This document shows positions 18,690 through 21,330 of a stretch of DNA of 21,330 bases, one piece after another. A program made the translations under genes and the position numbers. Within the stretch, counting starts at the first letter, position 1. Every line of letters starts with the position of its first letter. The notes beneath the pieces were generated by a model. The model was not told the origin of the DNA. It did not search any database and saw only the letters and a list, made by a program, of their open reading frames with translations. The stretch is from Coptodactyla brooksi (Eukaryota; Arthropoda; Insecta; Coleoptera; Scarabaeidae). The stretch lies in assembly GCA_033557675.1 (NCBI GenBank), contig JAWQRM010000575.1, positions 1 through 21,330 of the forward strand. The letters run 5' to 3'.

Positions 18690-19009
18690 AGAATGTTAGT
18701 AATCAGCAGATATTACAAAATAACTGCAATTATAATAAGTAATATTAAACAATATTAAAAATGTTAATATTGTTTGAATACTTGAATAGTTTAAACACAA
18801 TGTTCTTTATTTCATTATTACTTGAAGAGTATTCTTTTTAATTTGCCTTTTACATTTATATCATTAGATCATAAAATTGTTATAATACAAATAAAGTATG
18901 TCAATATATACACAAATAAATTACAAAACAGCCGAAACATTTTAGTTTTTGCATTAATTAAACAGTCAGAACTGGCACTTTATTTTGAAAATAATTGGTA
19001 ATGCAGGGG
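18690..19009. other. AT-rich stretch with a perfect hairpin
   Basis: AAACAATATTAA (18747-18758) pairs perfectly with TTAATATTGTTT (18764-18775) across a 5-nt loop. The stretch may be the 3' part of the piggyBac-derived sequence. Otherwise I see nothing. Confidence 0.45.
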
Positions 19010-19625
19010 GTTAAATACCATTTCCCTTCATACTCTAAATAATTAATGTACTCGCTGTCTGTTTAGTACTTAAAAGAATAGATTGTGTAAACCTGGGCGA
19101 AAATTAACTAAAAATATTGAGGTTCAAAAAGTATTTCTTTAAAATAGTATTCCACAGAAATACTACATAAGTACTTACTTACTTACTAGATTTACTTAAT
19201 ACTTAATTAATACTGACTGTAGTGAATACTTACTTAAATACTGTCTAGTACTTAAAACGAGCCGCTGTGCGACTAGTTTCTTTGTAGTTGTTACACCACA
19301 CATACCCTTCTCTTACCTCGATTGTGTTTTAAATACCATGTCCCTTCATTATTCTACCTAATTAATATATAGGCTGTCTGTTTAATACTTAAAAAATAGA
19401 TTGTGTAAACCTAGGTGAAAATTATGGAGAAAAACTTAAAATATTGTTGTTCAAAAAGTACTGTGCAACTAGTTTCTTTGTAGTTGTTACACTGCCTATA
19501 ATTTTCTCTTACCTTGATCGTGATTTAAATATCATGTCGCTTCAAATAATAATGTTTCAGAGGGAAAGTTTTGCTTTTCAAGCTTATAACAAAAGCTTGT
19601 TTTTAGGTGAAGCTTATTCTACGTG
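19010..19625 (-). repeat. Right cluster, outer copies of the 540-bp repeat (minus orientation)
   Basis: There are three further partial copies: about 19010-19165, which lacks the GTGTAACAACTAC landmark, then 19240-19455 and 19461-19625, which have it. The last copy extends to AATAAGCTTCACCTAAAAAC on the minus strand, matching 16170-16250 of the left cluster. Confidence 0.85.
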
Positions 19626-20079
19626 ATCTCAATTAGACTTTAATAATGTCTTTCTGGAAATCGTTTTGACGCAGGATTATTTATTTTCCAGGAGGGGGGA
19701 AAAGCAATTTCAACGCGGTCGGCAAACGTAAACAGCCTTTAATGAGGAAATTGTTGAGTAGTCGCGTAGGTAGGATGCAAAAGTATCGCAAAAAGACGAT
19801 AATCCTTTCTATATCAATACACCAGCGCGCGTACTCGCAGAAGCGACCGCTCGGATTTTTTCCAACCCCTCCGTGAATGCGAAAGCTTGCGCTCGACGTG
19901 TGCGATAGAAAATTAATTGCGTATGATGTAGAGGGCGTCTTCTCAAGTGTGTGACGTTCGAGTGGCTTAATGAACGAGCATGAATCACCAAAACAACCAA
20001 ACCGTGCATCGGCCGGAGCTTTAAATTCGAGAAATTCACGTTTTCCCATCTCTCCGACCACCTGCAGCACTTTTAAGTA
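19626..20079. other. Noncoding stretch, one unrecognised frame
   Basis: A 129-codon minus-strand frame (19681-20070) has no domain or transmembrane segment I recognise. The segment 19643-19681 weakly resembles 15490-15520 in the same orientation (TGTCTTTCTGG.AATC and ACGCA.GATTAT), which might be another fragment of the 540-bp repeat. Confidence 0.35.
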
Positions 20080-20500
20080 ATTGGTTTCGATTTAAGACGG
20101 TGGCAACAGCGACTTTGATCGATTCGGACGCGTATGATGACTGCATCTAAAATTAAAAAAGCAATTTGCCGACTAGACAGAAGGAGGTACAAAGGCCGAC
20201 TCCCTTCGCCCTTTCCACGGTTTGAGAACGGGTAAAAGTGATTGAAAAGGGGGTTGCGCGAAGGGAGACGGACCTAAGGGCGCGTTCAGACGCCAGAGGG
20301 CGCTAAACTTCGGCCGTGCAATCTGCGTTAATTTTTAACCACGTATATGCAACGGGTCCTAGAACGTGAACGATCGTGGACGTCTCGGAAGGCGTTGTCG
20401 CTGAAAATCACGTCTTAAATCAGCGGTAACAAACCGATACGGGTGTGCCAACGGCACGTGCTAGCAAAAAATATCGGATCGTTCATTTCCGGGGCCCAGG
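20080..20500. other. CpG-rich noncoding block with inverted repeat
   Basis: CCGACTCCCTTCGC (20194-20207) and GCGAAGGGAGACGG (20258-20271) pair with one mismatch, and the inner CCCTTTCC and GAAAAGGGGG extend the stem. The whole stretch is rich in CpG and holds no gene I recognise. Confidence 0.45.
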
Positions 20501-20843
20501 GGTGGCGACAATGATGTCCTTATGTGCTGGTAGTAAATCACTCACTTCCAATATCCAAGCACATGGCGTGGGACAGGCTGCGCTTTCGCCCACTTTCCCT
20601 TTTGCAACTCTTTATTAACACTTTATTCTTTATAAGCAAAGTTTGGAGACCCGAGGGCCCGGAAAGGCCCAAACATGCGCCGGATATGAATCAGATCTGG
20701 TGTAATATGCCTATATCGACCCAACATAATTAATAGCATAAAAGTACATTGTATATACTTACATATGTCATAAATGCAACCTTGCATTTTAATTGTAGTA
20801 CGTAAAAACAAGCAGATACTGATTTGACATTACACTTTTCTTA
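20501..20843. other. Noncoding stretch, nothing recognised
   Basis: Short frames on both strands (20524-20733 plus, 20623-20811 minus) show no motif. I see nothing else. Confidence 0.45.
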
Positions 20844-21143
20844 GCTTGAATGCTGCTCAAACTCTCCCTCTGGAGTGAAAGCTTACATGTTGCTCCAACT
20901 CTCCGTCTGAATGAAAGCTTAATTGCTGCTCCAACTCTCCCTCTGGAGTGAAAGCTTAAATGCTGCTCCAACTCTCCTTCTGGAGTGAAAGCTTAATTAC
21001 TGCTGCAACTCTCCCTCTGGAGTGAAAGCTTGACTGCTGCTCCAACTTGCCCTCTGGAGTTAAAGCATCTGTGCTACTCCAACTTACCCTCTGGAGTGAA
21101 AGCTTAATTGCTGCTCCAACTTTACCCCAGGAGTTAAAGCATT
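20844..21143. repeat. Minisatellite, about eight units of 36-38 bp
   Basis: The unit is close to TGCTGCTCCAACTCTCCC followed by TCTGGAGTGAAAGCTTAAT, and most copies carry an AAGCTT site. The later units drift (GTTAAAGCATCTGTGC, TTTACCCCAGGAG). Units adjoin directly with no unique spacers. Confidence 0.93.
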
Positions 21144-21145
21144 TA

Positions 21146-21330
21146 CTAGGTGGGGTGAAAAGTAACCTCCTTGGGAATGAAAAAAGGTCTGTAAAATGTG
21201 GCGTCGATGATTTCCTCGCGTGAGCTGAATTTTTTTTATTGATGAGCCATCTTTTGAGGTTTGGGAAGAGATAATAGTCCGAGGGAGCCAAATCGGGCGA
21301 ATACGGTGGATGCGACAACAATTGGAGCCG
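21146..21330 (-). pseudogene. mariner-like transposase, C-terminal fragment with candidate terminal repeat; runs off the window
   Basis: From the right edge, the minus strand encodes HPPYSPDLAPSDYYLFPNLK, the hallmark of mariner/Tc1-type DDD transposases; the third catalytic Asp lies in SPDLAPSD. The frame then breaks in the A-run at about 21228-21236: the family-like continuation SSREEIIDAT is one frame over. Only about 70 nt separate that motif from CTAGGTGGGGTGAAAAGTAA at 21146, which follows a TA (21144-21145) and looks like the element's terminal inverted repeat, so the usual C-terminal stretch is missing. The rest of the gene lies outside the window. It is certainly inactive as read. 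Confidence 0.85.

Noticed and set aside
20844..21143. CRISPR array
   Set aside because: The units are directly adjacent with no unique spacers, and the setting is eukaryotic; it is a minisatellite.

Overview
This window looks like a piece of an insect or other arthropod nuclear genome. The reasons are AT-rich intergenic DNA full of short repeats, degenerate GGTTAGG/GGTTGGG tracts of the kind common in insect genomes, broken piggyBac-like and mariner-like transposases, and one gene with a spliceosomal intron and a canonical GTAAGT donor. The order cannot be fixed from the sequence. Nothing bacterial or viral (operons, ribosome binding sites, CRISPR, capsid genes) is present.

The one convincing gene is on the minus strand. 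A 265-nt coding exon (13198 to 12934), a 578-nt phase-1 intron (12933 to 12356) and a 5,723-nt exon (12355 to 6633) join into one inferred protein of 1,995 residues. It holds four consecutive copies of a voltage-gated-like six-helix channel unit, each followed by a C-linker and a domain like the cyclic-nucleotide-binding homology domain of CNG/HCN/KCNH channels. This is the four-in-one layout of sodium and calcium channels, built from parts that normally come as one repeat per subunit. None of the four pore loops keeps a standard selectivity filter and none of the four ligand-type domains keeps a complete phosphate-binding cassette, so the copies have diverged. A polyadenylation signal with a GT-rich downstream element lies about 130 nt after the stop. 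This gene is the best candidate for an undescribed system here.

Layout. Positions 1-6430: no credible gene; a TA microsatellite, a long foldback palindrome (1657-1949), two pairs of inverted dispersed repeats (about 741-852 with 5418-5528, and 1066-1094 with 3514-3542), degenerate GGTTNG tracts, and a CpG-rich noncoding block (about 4090-5180). Positions 6490-13198: the channel gene. Positions 13200-15100: noncoding, with a second CpG-rich block (about 14050-14990). Positions 15105-16453 and 18187-19625: two oppositely oriented clusters of one repeat family (monomer about 530-555 bp) around a 1.7-kb core without a recognised gene; their inner edges stop at the same point of the monomer. A piggyBac-like transposase remnant (18374-18689) lies inside the right cluster. 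Positions 19680-20840: noncoding, partly CpG-rich. Positions 20844-21143: a minisatellite of about eight 36-38-bp units. From 21146 to the right edge: the C-terminal end of a broken mariner-like transposase beside a candidate terminal inverted repeat.
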